Shown here: positions 40,507-50,472 of the stretch, one piece after another | Position numbering within the stretch: position 1 is the first letter of the stretch | How the letters are laid out: each line of letters begins with the position of its first letter | Assembly (NCBI GenBank): GCA_029975555.1 | Contig: JARKOY010000021.1 | Location: 62,001 to 126,000, forward strand | DNA: 64,000 nt | Reading direction: 5' to 3' | From: Spirochaetia bacterium | GTDB taxonomy: Bacteria > Spirochaetota > Spirochaetia > Treponematales > Rectinemataceae | The notes under the pieces: model-generated | Told to the model about the DNA's origin: nothing | Database searches by the model: none | What the model saw: the letters and a program-made list of their open reading frames with translations, nothing else | Translations under genes and position numbers: made by a program

Positions 40507-41997
40507 CTATTTAAAATTCCGCGCCGTTTCGACGGCCTTGCGCCAGCCGGCGACGAGGCCAGTGCGCACCTCATCCGCCATCCGTGAGACGAATTCCCTC
40601 CGCATGCGCCAGTTCTTGCGCACATCGTCGAGGCTCTCCCAATATCCCACCGCAAGGCCCGCGAGGTACGCCGCCCCGAGCGCTGTGGTCTCGCTCACCT
40701 CGGGCAGGATGACGCGCGTTCCCGTGATATCCGCCTGAAACTGCATGAGGAACGAGTTCTGCGAGGCTCCGCCGTCGGCTTTGATGCACGAGAGCTTCCT
40801 GCCCGCATCTTTCTCCATGGCCTTAAAGAGGTCCATCGACTGATACGCGATCGACTCGAGAGAAGCACGCACAAAGTGAGCCCTCGACGTGCCCCGCGTG
40901 AGCCCCACCACGGTGCCGCGTACCTCGGAGTCCCAGTACGGAGCTCCGAGGCCGACAAAGGCCGGCACAATGTACACGCCCTGGCTGTCTTCGACCGAGC
41001 GCGCGAGCTGTTCACTCTCCGCGGAATCCGCAAGCAGCCCCATCTGGTCGCGCAGCCACTGGATCACCGCCCCCGCGATGAACACGGAGCCTTCGAGCGC
41101 GTACGTGTAACCCTTGCCGAGGTCCCAGGCCACCGTCGCGAGCAGATTGTGCTTCGACTCCACAGGGAAGGGCCCCGTGTTCATCAGCGTGAAACAGCCC
41201 GTGCCGTACGTGTTCTTCACGTCGCCTGGCTCGAAGCACGCGTGTCCGAACAGCGCAGCCTGCTGATCGCCCGCCACACCCGCCACTGGAATCTCGGCGC
41301 CGAAGAGCTCGCTTCTCGCCGTGCCGAAGAAGCCGGAGGAAGGCTTGACTTCCGGAAGTATACGGGCAGGCACGTCGAGCAGGCGCAGAAGCTCATCGTC
41401 CCAGCGGCGCTCATGAATATTGAAGAGCATGGTCCGGCTCGCATTGGAAGGATCGGTCGCGTGCGCGCCGGTCAGTCGGTAAATGAGCCACGAGTCGATG
41501 GTGCCGAACATGAGCTCTCCACGCTCCGCGCGGGCCTTCAGTTCCGGATGTTCGCGGAAGAGCCACGTGAGCTTGGTTCCCGAGAAATATGGATCGAGCA
41601 CGAGGCCCGTCTTTTCGCGGACCAGCGTTTCGGCACCGCGCGCCCTCAGTTCGTCGCAGATGCCGCTCGAGCGGCGGCACTGCCAGACGATCGCATTGTA
41701 CACAGGTTTTCCGGTCTCGCGCTCCCACACGACCGCAGTCTCGCGCTGATTCGTGATGCCTATCGCCGCGATCTGCGTGGGCTCGATCTGCGCGGCTTCA
41801 ATGGCGCGGCGAGCCGCATCGAGCTGGGTTTGCCAGATTTCCTCTGGATCGTGCTCGACCCAGCCCGGCTTTGGGAAAATCTGCCGGAACGGGAGCTGCT
41901 TTACGCCGATGATGATGCCATCGTGGTTGAACAGAATGGCGCGGGACGTGGTCGTGCCCTGATCGAGGGCGAGAATATAGGTTGCATGGCGGCCCAT
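40507..41997 (-). CDS. glpK: glycerol kinase
   Basis: YILALDQGTTTSRAILFNHDG; PGDVKNTYGTGCFTLMNTG. Confidence 0.97.
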   Translation of the reverse strand: MGRHATYILALDQGTTTSRAILFNHDGIIIGVKQLPFRQIFPKPGWVEHDPEEIWQTQLDAARRAIEAAQIEPTQIAAIGITNQRETAVVWERETGKPVYNAIVWQCRRSSGICDELRARGAETLVREKTGLVLDPYFSGTKLTWLFREHPELKARAERGELMFGTIDSWLIYRLTGAHATDPSNASRTMLFNIHERRWDDELLRLLDVPARILPEVKPSSGFFGTARSELFGAEIPVAGVAGDQQAALFGHACFEPGDVKNTYGTGCFTLMNTGPFPVESKHNLLATVAWDLGKGYTYALEGSVFIAGAVIQWLRDQMGLLADSAESEQLARSVEDSQGVYIVPAFVGLGAPYWDSEVRGTVVGLTRGTSRAHFVRASLESIAYQSMDLFKAMEKDAGRKLSCIKADGGASQNSFLMQFQADITGTRVILPEVSETTALGAAYLAGLAVGYWESLDDVRKNWRMRREFVSRMADEVRTGLVAGWRKAVETARNFK

Positions 41998-42055
41998 GAG
42001 GCTATTATAGCGTATTTATCCTCCGCGTCAGAGTCCCCGATGCCGCCACACGCAG

Positions 42056-42095
42056 AAAAAAAAGCGCCGAACCACTGTGGGCCGGCGCTTTTTTT
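42056..42095 (-). terminator. Rho-independent terminator of the lipoprotein gene
   Basis: AAAGCGCCG ... CGGCGCTTT flanked by A and T runs. Confidence 0.85.
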
Positions 42096-42096
42096 G

Positions 42097-42897
42097 TCAA
42101 TGGACGGTAACGCTCACCGTGCCGCTGACGTTTTCGAACTTCACCTTGCCCGTCGCGGCGCCATCCGGTGCGATGAGACAAATGTAGTAGATGCCGTAGG
42201 GCGTTGTCTCGAACTGAGCGGTCGTATCGGAACCGGCGATCCCGCTCAAGCCGTACCCGTCGGGATCAAATATGTACGCCTCGAGGTTGCCGGAAGTCTC
42301 CTCGAGCGTGACCTTCGCGATCGTGCCGGGAGCCTCGAAGGAGTACCAAGTCTCGCCCTTCTCAGCGAGGCTGACCGGAGAGGAGAAGGTATTCTCAGTA
42401 AGAGAAGTGGGACTATAAGGATACAGTGCGACATGAAGGTCGATGGTCTGGCCCGCCGTCACCGTAAATCCCGCGTTAGTCTGCCCGGCCACGACAGGCT
42501 CGCTGGTGGAGACAACACTGTTGAAGACAGAGACGATCATTTTGCTGTAATCGCCCGCGAGAATGGAGACGCTCCCAGTGATGGTGTTGGTCGCCTCATC
42601 GTATTCCGTGGAGCCAAGATTTACGGCCTGAACAAACTCTTCTGTCGATCCATTCATCCGGTAGAAATCGACCTCAATGGAGTCCACATACGCAAACGCC
42701 TTGGAGTTGGCCGATTTCGAAGAAACGCCTTGGTGCTGTGCGATGAAAGGATTGAGCCTCGGAAAGGAAACCGTGACCGTTCCCTTGTCTGTCGCCGAAC
42801 TTTTGGACGTCCCAGTCGAAAGTTCACAGGAACCGAGCACCAGTGCTCCAAGGACGAGAACACCCAATAGCTTTACAACCTTTGATTTCATATGCAT
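42097..42897 (-). CDS. predicted secreted lipoprotein of unknown function with possible PPC-like C-terminal domain
   Basis: Signal peptide with lipobox LVLGSC; beta-rich C-terminus (TWYSFEAPGTIAKVTLEETSGNLEAYIFDPDG). Confidence 0.7.
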   Translation of the reverse strand: MHMKSKVVKLLGVLVLGALVLGSCELSTGTSKSSATDKGTVTVSFPRLNPFIAQHQGVSSKSANSKAFAYVDSIEVDFYRMNGSTEEFVQAVNLGSTEYDEATNTITGSVSILAGDYSKMIVSVFNSVVSTSEPVVAGQTNAGFTVTAGQTIDLHVALYPYSPTSLTENTFSSPVSLAEKGETWYSFEAPGTIAKVTLEETSGNLEAYIFDPDGYGLSGIAGSDTTAQFETTPYGIYYICLIAPDGAATGKVKFENVSGTVSVTVH

Positions 42898-43098
42898 TTA
42901 CCTCCGCGCAGCAGACGGGAAGAAGCACAGTCGAAGGAGTACACACTTTTTTCTGCTTAAGCAAGCATATCTTTAATTTTAATTATGGAGAATAATAGTA
43001 CGCATGTCAAGGACAAAACAACAATTTATGCGACTTGATATTTATCGTGTTAGCTTATATGGTTAATTCCAATATCTCCTTAATCCAATGAGCGCAGT

Positions 43099-44124
43099 AT
43101 GCGGTTTAGCGATATGCAATGTAAAAGAGTCGGTTGTGCCTTATCAAAACAATCCAGTTCAAGAAGGCTTTCTGCTTTCGCGGCTTTCTTGATACTGAGT
43201 CTGCTTCTTACGGGCTGTCAGACCACTCCCGTTCCGTCGCATCAGTTACCCCCTGTAGAACCAATCTCTTCTCTCATATTCACAGAACAAGAGAGCGGCC
43301 AAGCCGCCATAGAATCGCCTTCGTACCTCGATCCTGTCAGATGGTGGGATAAAGGCACACAGGATCCTCTGCGTGAACTGGTCGTCGAAACACCAGCGCA
43401 GCTTGCCGCGCGCGTTCCGAAGCGCAGCAACCCCCAAATTGTCATCCTCCAGTACCACAATATCGTCTTCGGTCGGACCGGCGGCGAATACAACCGAGAC
43501 CTTTACAATTTTGAGCACGATCTCGTATTCCTAAGAAATCGTACCCAGATCATCGGCTTAGATGATCTGCCGTACATCAAATCGGGCGAGAAAAAGCTCG
43601 ACACTGACGCGTCGATCCTCACGTTCGACGACGGAGATCTTTCGATATACGGACTCGTTTTTCCTCTCTTGAAAAAATACGACATCAAGGCGACATTCTT
43701 CATCATCACCGATTTCGTGGGGACCGTCGGATACGTGAATTGGGATCAGCTGAAAGAGATGTCCGATTATCGCAACGCAAAGGGAGAAAAACTCTTTTCG
43801 ATCGGTTCTCACTCATTGGATCACAAACGATTCGACGAAATTCCCGCCGATCAGATTCCCCACGAACTGGCCGGATCCAAATCCGTGATCGAAAAGCACC
43901 TCGGCGCGCCCGTGTGGTATTTTGCGCTGCCCTTCGGTGCCGGCGCAGGCCGCAAAGCAGTCATAGAAGCCGCCAAGAATTCCGGCTACAGAGGAATCCG
44001 CACTTCAAGAAAAGCCGTGATCCAGCCTGGCTCCATCGATCTCTACGATCTTCCCGTATTCTATATGACGAACGAACGGGCGGACGTGCTCGCGCAGCAG
44101 ATCTATTCTCTGTTGGGGAGATAG
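43099..44124 (+). CDS. polysaccharide deacetylase (NodB-like) lipoprotein
   Basis: Lipobox LLLTGC; ILQYHNI, ILTFDDGDLS, IKATFFII, IGSHSLDH. Confidence 0.88.
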   Translation: MRFSDMQCKRVGCALSKQSSSRRLSAFAAFLILSLLLTGCQTTPVPSHQLPPVEPISSLIFTEQESGQAAIESPSYLDPVRWWDKGTQDPLRELVVETPAQLAARVPKRSNPQIVILQYHNIVFGRTGGEYNRDLYNFEHDLVFLRNRTQIIGLDDLPYIKSGEKKLDTDASILTFDDGDLSIYGLVFPLLKKYDIKATFFIITDFVGTVGYVNWDQLKEMSDYRNAKGEKLFSIGSHSLDHKRFDEIPADQIPHELAGSKSVIEKHLGAPVWYFALPFGAGAGRKAVIEAAKNSGYRGIRTSRKAVIQPGSIDLYDLPVFYMTNERADVLAQQIYSLLGR

Positions 44125-44127
44125 TTG

Positions 44128-44157
44128 ATATTTATCCCCTTGTAAAGTGATAAATAT
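44128..44157. promoter_or_regulatory. inverted repeat upstream of the DUF4143-type ATPase gene
   Basis: ATATTTATC -12 nt- GATAAATAT. Confidence 0.45.
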
Positions 44158-44190
44158 GGCTATATTATCCTTATAGAGGATGATGTTTTT

Positions 44191-45510
44191 ATGACAGATG
44201 AAGCGCTTCTCGCCATCATGTACGAAAATCAGAACCGTTTAACTCGAGTGGGTGGAATAAAGAGAACGATCCATTCCAGACTCCTTGCAGCCTTTCCTTC
44301 GCGTCCAATCAAGGTGGTCATAGGCTTTAGGAGAAGCGGCAAGTCCTGGCTCTGCATGCAGATCGCGCGAGATATGGAAGAATCGGGAAGAGTCCCCCTT
44401 GAAAACATTCTTTTCCTCAATTTCGAGGATTACAGGTTAAGCGATATCCGCAGCCCTGCTGAACTGGACAGAACGCTTCATCTTTTCGTCACCAGAATCG
44501 CCAAAGCCGGACCACGCCTCCTCGTGCTCGACGAAATCCAGACCGTTCCTGGCTGGGATGTCTTCCTTCGCTCGTTGTACGAAAGAAATGAGGGATGGGA
44601 TATTCTCGCTACCGGTTCTAATTCGGAATTACTCTCATCCGAGTTTGCAGAGAAACTGGCGGGCAGGCATATTGCGTTTGAGCTTCTTCCTTTCAGCTTT
44701 TCAGAGCTTGTCGCTTATCGGGGATTCCAAGTGCGCACCGAAGCAGACTATTATCGCCAACGATCGGAACTTGAGAAAATCTGGAACGACTATATCACGC
44801 TCGGGGGATTACCGGAGCGACTGACAGTAATCGATCCTCTGGCGGTACGCTCATATCAGGAAGGCATTGTCGCAAAAGTAATCCTCGATGATGTCGTCAG
44901 ACGTTTCAAGGTAGAGCAGGTTACTGCGCTGGAGCGCTTGGTATCCTTTCTGCTGGCATCGCCGGGGCAAATTGTATCGTATGCGACGCTTGCGCGGCAT
45001 CTTTCCGCTTTGGGTGCAAAGGTCAAAGTGGATACCATAATCCGGTATGTGTCCTTCCTGAAAGCCGCATTTGCCGTGTTCGACCTCTCGCGCTTCGACT
45101 GGAAGCAGGGAAGATATTTTGATACGACAAAAAAATACTACTCAATCGATACTGGCATCGCATCATTGTACAGATCCGAGACAGAAAACCGTGCTTTTCT
45201 CATCGAAAATGCCATTTATCTTGAACTGCGAAGACGCGGTCTAGAGCTTTATTTCGGCGCTCTGGACAATGGTAAGGAACTCGATTTTCTCGCACGGCTT
45301 CCAGAGCGGAATTGGCTCAAGATCCAAGTGACAAAAAGACTTAATCCACAGAACCGTGGCAGAGAGATATCAGCCTTTCTGCATGCCGAGCCTTTTCTCT
45401 CAGGAGGAGAATCGCTCCTCCTCGTGGAGGAAGGAGAGCGGGAGGAGATCAACGCCGATGGTGTCCGCATCAAGGTCGAACCGATGCTGCGTTGGGTTTT
45501 AAATGTTTGA
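44191..45510 (+). CDS. AAA-type ATPase with C-terminal DUF4143-like domain
   Basis: VVIGFRRSGKSWLCMQIARD, LLVLDEIQTVPGWDVFLRSLYE, C-terminal GALDNGKELDFLARLPERNWLKIQV. Confidence 0.88.
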   Translation: MTDEALLAIMYENQNRLTRVGGIKRTIHSRLLAAFPSRPIKVVIGFRRSGKSWLCMQIARDMEESGRVPLENILFLNFEDYRLSDIRSPAELDRTLHLFVTRIAKAGPRLLVLDEIQTVPGWDVFLRSLYERNEGWDILATGSNSELLSSEFAEKLAGRHIAFELLPFSFSELVAYRGFQVRTEADYYRQRSELEKIWNDYITLGGLPERLTVIDPLAVRSYQEGIVAKVILDDVVRRFKVEQVTALERLVSFLLASPGQIVSYATLARHLSALGAKVKVDTIIRYVSFLKAAFAVFDLSRFDWKQGRYFDTTKKYYSIDTGIASLYRSETENRAFLIENAIYLELRRRGLELYFGALDNGKELDFLARLPERNWLKIQVTKRLNPQNRGREISAFLHAEPFLSGGESLLLVEEGEREEINADGVRIKVEPMLRWVLNV

Positions 45511-45645
45511 GGAAAACGATTCCCCGCGCGACTGGGACGAACATCTGCATCTGCCACGTGTCTACTGCAAAATTTTATCTGACCTAGGCACCCTCGCCAA
45601 CAGCACCCGCAATGCGCGTGGGCGGCAGAAATTGGCTCAATTCGC

Positions 45646-46674
45646 TCATCTATCATCCGACCGACCATTGACAAGGCCGAGGCAAGGACGATTTTTCATC
45701 ACCTCGTACATCAAAATTCCTCCAGCCACGGCCACGTTGAGAGAGTCGACGCCGCGCGCCATGGGGATGCGGACTTCGGCGGTGCAGAGGTCGAGGACCT
45801 CGGGCGGCAGGCCATAGCCCTCGTTGCCGAGGATGAGCACGAGCGGGCCGCCCTGTCTGTACCAGGGGCGAAGGCTCAGTTCTTCAATGGTCAGCGCTTT
45901 TTCGGTGAGCGCGGCGGCGATGAGCCGTGCGCCACGGTGCTCGAGCGCTTCCAGTGCGCCGAGGTCCGCACGCCAGAGGGGTATGCTGAAGACGTTGCCC
46001 ATGGATGCGCGGATGGTCTTCCGGTAATAGGGGCTGGCGCAGCCCGGCCCGAGCAGTACGCCTGCAACGCCCAGCCCTGCGGCAGTCCTGATGAGCGCGC
46101 CAAGATTCGAAGGATCGGTGACGCTCCAGAGGCAGAGGAAGGCTTCGCCGGAGCACACGCTTCTGTCGGTAGGGGGCGGCGCATACTGGCCACCGTGCGT
46201 TCCACAAGAGCCGGCGCCTTCAATCGGGGTAAGGTTTGGCATGTCTGCGACCGCAATCGCGCCCCGGTGGAACTTGAACTCGACGAGTGCGCAGAGCGCC
46301 TCGTGGCGCATGGCGTACACGGGAAAAGCGGATGGAGGAGCCGAGGCTGGCGGAACCGTGGCCTGTGGCGCGACGATTTGTGGCGCGGCACCCTCTCGAG
46401 GCACCACGGCGTCAGTCGTGCCTGGAACTTTCCATTTCCGTGCGCCCCAAGCGCTGTCTGGCCTTGTGGCGGCCCTTTCGGGCCAGCGCCGCCAGTATTC
46501 CTCTTCGGCCTCCGTGCACACGAGAAAGCGCGGCACTATACCTGCGTCGAGCGCCTTTTCGATGGTGATGCGCCCTTCGATGACCATGAGTCCCAAGGCC
46601 GCAAGGTTCTTCTCTTTCAGTTTTGCGAGGAGCTCCAGATCCGGCCCGGCATTCATGTCCCGCGCTTCACTCAA
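45646..46674 (-). CDS. TrmH/SpoU-family RNA 2'-O-methyltransferase
   Basis: VTDPSNLGALIRTAAGLGVAGVLL, LVLILGNEGYGLP, VRIPMARGVDSLNVAVAGGILMYEV. Confidence 0.92.
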   Translation of the reverse strand: MSEARDMNAGPDLELLAKLKEKNLAALGLMVIEGRITIEKALDAGIVPRFLVCTEAEEEYWRRWPERAATRPDSAWGARKWKVPGTTDAVVPREGAAPQIVAPQATVPPASAPPSAFPVYAMRHEALCALVEFKFHRGAIAVADMPNLTPIEGAGSCGTHGGQYAPPPTDRSVCSGEAFLCLWSVTDPSNLGALIRTAAGLGVAGVLLGPGCASPYYRKTIRASMGNVFSIPLWRADLGALEALEHRGARLIAAALTEKALTIEELSLRPWYRQGGPLVLILGNEGYGLPPEVLDLCTAEVRIPMARGVDSLNVAVAGGILMYEVMKNRPCLGLVNGRSDDR

Positions 46675-48127
46675 TGGTCTCCACCCGGATCATATTGGTC
46701 GTCCCCTGGTGCGCGAGCGGCAGTCCCGCGACGATGACGACGCGGTCGCCGCGCCTTAAGAGCGCCTTGTGCTTGCAGATCGATATCGCTTCGCTGACCA
46801 CGGCATCGAGGCGCGTCCCCTTCCCTGAGTGGATGAGTGGCAAAACTCCCCAGTTGATGGCCATCTGGTGGTACAGGCGCTCGTTCGTCAAAAAGGCGTA
46901 GATGGGCATGCGGGGTCTCAGGCGCGAAAGGAGCCTCGCCGCGTGGCCGGTCTCCGTGAGCACGATGAGTGCCTTGGCGTCGCAGCGGTAGGCGACGGAG
47001 ACGGCGTTGTACGACATGATGGCGGGAACATCGCCGTTCTGGACTTCCGGCGGCACGTCGTGGTGAAAATCGAGGTAATCGAACTCTTTCTCCACGGCCT
47101 CGATGACAGTGCGCATCATGCGGACGACCTGAACGGGGTACTTGCCGATCGCGGTCTCGCCGGAGAGCATCACGGCGCTCGTGGAATCGAAGCACGCGTT
47201 GGCGACGTCGGACACCTCGGCGCGGGTCGGCATGGGGTTTTCCATCATCGACTCCATCATCTGCGTCGCCGTGATCACGGGTTTCGCGGCCAGATAGCAC
47301 TTGCGGATGATCTGCTTCTGCGCGATGGGGACGTTCTCGATGGGCATCTCGACGCCCATGTCGCCCCGCGCGACCATGATGCCGTCGGCGGCTCGTATGA
47401 TCTCGTCGATGTTTTCGAGGCCGCGCACAGATTCGATTTTGGCGATCAGCTTGATGAAGGAGCTCTTGCCCTGTGCGAGCGCGGTGCGCTGAACAAGGCG
47501 CTTGACTTCTTCGACGTCGGTTTCGCAGCGGACAAAGGAAAGCGCGATATAATCGATGTCCTGCTCGACCGCCCAGCTGATATCCGCGATGTCCTTCTCC
47601 GAGAGAAAGGGGATGGGATAATCGACGCCAGGCAGGGTGAGGTGTGCCTTGGGCCTCAAGGCCCCTTCGTTTTCCAGGGCCACCACGACTCCTCTGGGGA
47701 CTTTCCGCACCACTTTCCCGGTGAAGTAGCCGTCCATCAGGATGACTTTTTGTCCTAGCGCGCAGATGCGGTCGATATCCGGCAGATTGGTGTAGACCTG
47801 CATGGGCTTCTTTACGGCGAGCTTCTCGATATCGGCGGGATCGGCGCTCTCGATCGTGAGCTCTGCGCCCGGTTGTATCGCGATCTGCTCGGTGTAGCCG
47901 TAGAGGCGCACGGCAGGGCCCTTGATGTCGGCCATGATCGCCACGGGCCTGTCGAGACTCTTCCGTGCTTCGCGGATCATCGCCACCTCGTGATTGGCCT
48001 CGTCGTAGGTCTTGTGGGAAAAATTGAGCCTAAAGACGTCGACGCCTTCGCGTATGAGCTCTCTGATTGTCGCCAGGTCTTTGCAGGCTGGGCCCGTGGT
48101 CGCGACGATCTTCGTTCTTTTTTCCAT
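46667..48127 (-). CDS. pyk: pyruvate kinase
   Basis: TKIVATTGPA, ADIKGPAVRL, GIMVARGDMGVEMP, KPVITATQMMESM; start reset to 48127. Confidence 0.96.
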   Translation of the reverse strand: MEKRTKIVATTGPACKDLATIRELIREGVDVFRLNFSHKTYDEANHEVAMIREARKSLDRPVAIMADIKGPAVRLYGYTEQIAIQPGAELTIESADPADIEKLAVKKPMQVYTNLPDIDRICALGQKVILMDGYFTGKVVRKVPRGVVVALENEGALRPKAHLTLPGVDYPIPFLSEKDIADISWAVEQDIDYIALSFVRCETDVEEVKRLVQRTALAQGKSSFIKLIAKIESVRGLENIDEIIRAADGIMVARGDMGVEMPIENVPIAQKQIIRKCYLAAKPVITATQMMESMMENPMPTRAEVSDVANACFDSTSAVMLSGETAIGKYPVQVVRMMRTVIEAVEKEFDYLDFHHDVPPEVQNGDVPAIMSYNAVSVAYRCDAKALIVLTETGHAARLLSRLRPRMPIYAFLTNERLYHQMAINWGVLPLIHSGKGTRLDAVVSEAISICKHKALLRRGDRVVIVAGLPLAHQGTTNMIRVETIE

Positions 48128-48236
48128 CGGGATGCTCCTTGGGGCTTTCCGAAAATTGTCCTCGAACGCGCCTATCATACTTCAAACAGGAGCATCATTT
48201 CGAGACCCATCCGGGGACAGGGCTGCCTTCAGCCTT

Positions 48237-48707
48237 CTAGAACAGCAGCCGCTTGATCAGCGAAGGTTCGAGCCTGAACGGAGAGCCACGCCCCTGGCAG
48301 AAATGGTGCACCCTCAGCATATGCACCGAGAGCTCGCTGTAAACCAGCATGTCCTCACCCTCGAGGCAGGATTCGGGGGGAATACCGACAGGGCGCACCG
48401 AGACCGCGTTCTTGTGGAAAAAACCGTCGCCCCAGGGGCAGGGCAGCATGCCGCGCGCGTCGCCGGACTGCACCAGAAGCTCGCCGACCGTAATCGGCTC
48501 GCCCAATCCTGCTTCGCCCCTGCGCTGCAGTTCCTCCAGTCTGTCCGCGACCGCGTCGAAATCGAGCCCGAGCTCGTCGAAGAACATCCCGTCTTCCTCG
48601 ATGATACGTTCGAGGCTGCGAGTGTCATCGCCCAGGAATCCCGCCGCGGTGATGACACCGGGCACCATATTCTGAAATGCCTGTTTATCGGCCGGTGACG
48701 TTTTCAT
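48237..48707 (-). CDS. hypothetical protein, function not recognised
   Basis: 156-aa ORF in an operonic position between nqrF and pyk. Confidence 0.55.
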   Translation of the reverse strand: MKTSPADKQAFQNMVPGVITAAGFLGDDTRSLERIIEEDGMFFDELGLDFDAVADRLEELQRRGEAGLGEPITVGELLVQSGDARGMLPCPWGDGFFHKNAVSVRPVGIPPESCLEGEDMLVYSELSVHMLRVHHFCQGRGSPFRLEPSLIKRLLF

Positions 48708-48722
48708 CGATTCCTCCTTGGA

Positions 48723-49844
48723 TCAGGCGAATTTGTCATAGTAAATCCTGTCCTCGGCGATGCCGTTCTTCTTCATCACATTGATGCACGCGTTGATCAT
48801 GCCGGGAGAGCCGCAGAGGTAGCCTTCCCAGCCTCTGGTGTCCTTCGGCACCTTCGTCTGAAGATAGCGGTCGAGGACCTCGGTGATGAGGCCGGCCTCT
48901 CCCTGCCAGTGCTCCTCCGGACTCGGCTCGGAGAGCGCGGCGACAAAGTGAAAGCGCGGCCACGTGGCTTCGAGTTCGCGCAACGCATCGAGGTAGAACA
49001 TGTCCTTGCTCGTACGGGCGCCGAAGAAATACCATATCTCCTTTTCCGGGAATGCGCCCGTCTCGTGGAGACTGTAGAAGATGCTCTTGAACGGCGCCAT
49101 GCCCGAGCCGCCCGCGACGCAGATCATCGCCGCAGGCGTGTCGTGAACGCGGAATTCGCCGAATGGTCCCACGAGCTCGACCGCATCGCCCTCCTTCAGG
49201 AACTTGTGGACATACGTCGTCGCAATGCCTCCAGGCACGAGGCGGATGAGGAGTTCGACGTGCTTGGTGTCGGAAGGCACCGAGGACATCGAGTAGGCGC
49301 GCTGCACGCTTTCCTTGATCTCGCCGTAGGGAGGAACGACGAGCTGCACATACTGCCCCGAGACGAAGTCGATTTCCCCCTCGTCGAGCGCGAAGCGCAC
49401 TTCCTTGATGTCGTGTGTGAGGTTGTGGATCTTTTCGACGTGACACTTGTATTTCTTTATGCTGAAAAGCTCACGCGGCAGTTCGATCTCGAGGTTCTTG
49501 CGCACCTTGACCTGGCAGGCGAGGTGGATATGGCCCTCGATCTCTCTCTGCGACATAAAAGGCATTTCCGTGGGCAGATGCGGCCCGACGTCGGTGATAA
49601 CTTTGCACTTACACGCGCCGCAGGTCCCGCGTCCGCCGCAGGCCGACGGCACGAAGATATTCTCCGCCGCCAGGGTATGGAGCAGCGGCATGCCTCCCTT
49701 CACTTTCAGCTTCTTCTCCCCGCCATTGATGGATATCTCGACTTCTCCGTAATTATTGAGCAGTTTGTCGAGCACCGCGATGATGAGCGCAAGCACCGTC
49801 GAAATGCCGGCAACCGCCAGAGGGCCGACCAGGATTGGATTCAT
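48723..49844 (-). CDS. nqrF: NqrF-type NADH oxidoreductase subunit (2Fe-2S ferredoxin + FAD/NADH domain)
   Basis: N-terminal TM, SACGGRGTCGACKCKV 2Fe-2S motif, QRAYSMSS, GGSGMAPFKSI. Confidence 0.9.
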   Translation of the reverse strand: MNPILVGPLAVAGISTVLALIIAVLDKLLNNYGEVEISINGGEKKLKVKGGMPLLHTLAAENIFVPSACGGRGTCGACKCKVITDVGPHLPTEMPFMSQREIEGHIHLACQVKVRKNLEIELPRELFSIKKYKCHVEKIHNLTHDIKEVRFALDEGEIDFVSGQYVQLVVPPYGEIKESVQRAYSMSSVPSDTKHVELLIRLVPGGIATTYVHKFLKEGDAVELVGPFGEFRVHDTPAAMICVAGGSGMAPFKSIFYSLHETGAFPEKEIWYFFGARTSKDMFYLDALRELEATWPRFHFVAALSEPSPEEHWQGEAGLITEVLDRYLQTKVPKDTRGWEGYLCGSPGMINACINVMKKNGIAEDRIYYDKFA

Positions 49845-49854
49845 CGCCGCCTCC

Positions 49855-50457
49855 TCACTGCACCGCGATCATGCCGGAGAATCCGACAAAGGCCATCGCC
49901 ATAAAACCGATGGTGATGAGCGTGATGCCCGTGCCCTTGAGGCCCGCCGGCACCGCGTTGTTCGCGTCGAGCTTCTTGCGGATAGAGGCCAAAAGCATGA
50001 TGGCCAGCCACCAACCCGCCCCAGAACCGAACCCGAAGACCACCGCCTGCGGAAAGTTGTACTTGCGGATCTGCATGAAGAGAATCACCCCCAGCACCGC
50101 ACAGTTCACCGTAATGAGCGGCAAAAAGATGCCGAGTGCCATGTACAGCGCGGGCGAGAAGCGGTCGATGATCATTTCGAGCATCTGCACCACGCCCGCG
50201 ATCACGATGATGAAGATGATGAAGGAGAGGTACTCAATTCCGAGCGGCTCGATGACGTAGTGCAGTACCACCCAGCAGACCGCCGCCGTGATGCCGATGA
50301 CGAGCGTCACCGCAATGCCCAAGCCCATCGAGCTCTTGAAGTCCTTCGAAATCGAGATAAACGAACAGGTGCCGAGAAAGTTCGCAAGCAGCACGTTGCT
50401 CGTCAGGATGCTCGCCAAAAAGAGAGAGATTAGACCAACATTCGGTGCATCGATCAT
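49855..50457 (-). CDS. nqrE: NqrE/RnfA-family membrane subunit
   Basis: ILTSNVLLANFLGTCSFISISK and six-TM pattern. Confidence 0.9.
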   Translation of the reverse strand: MIDAPNVGLISLFLASILTSNVLLANFLGTCSFISISKDFKSSMGLGIAVTLVIGITAAVCWVVLHYVIEPLGIEYLSFIIFIIVIAGVVQMLEMIIDRFSPALYMALGIFLPLITVNCAVLGVILFMQIRKYNFPQAVVFGFGSGAGWWLAIMLLASIRKKLDANNAVPAGLKGTGITLITIGFMAMAFVGFSGMIAVQ

Positions 50458-50472
50458 GCCGTACCTCCTTCC

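Noticed and set aside
40876-42870. 664-aa plus-strand ORF
   Set aside because: Antisense to glpK and the lipoprotein gene and crosses a terminator; spurious.
45503-45817. 104-aa plus-strand ORF after the ATPase gene
   Set aside because: Runs into the trmH gene on the opposite strand; no recognisable domain.
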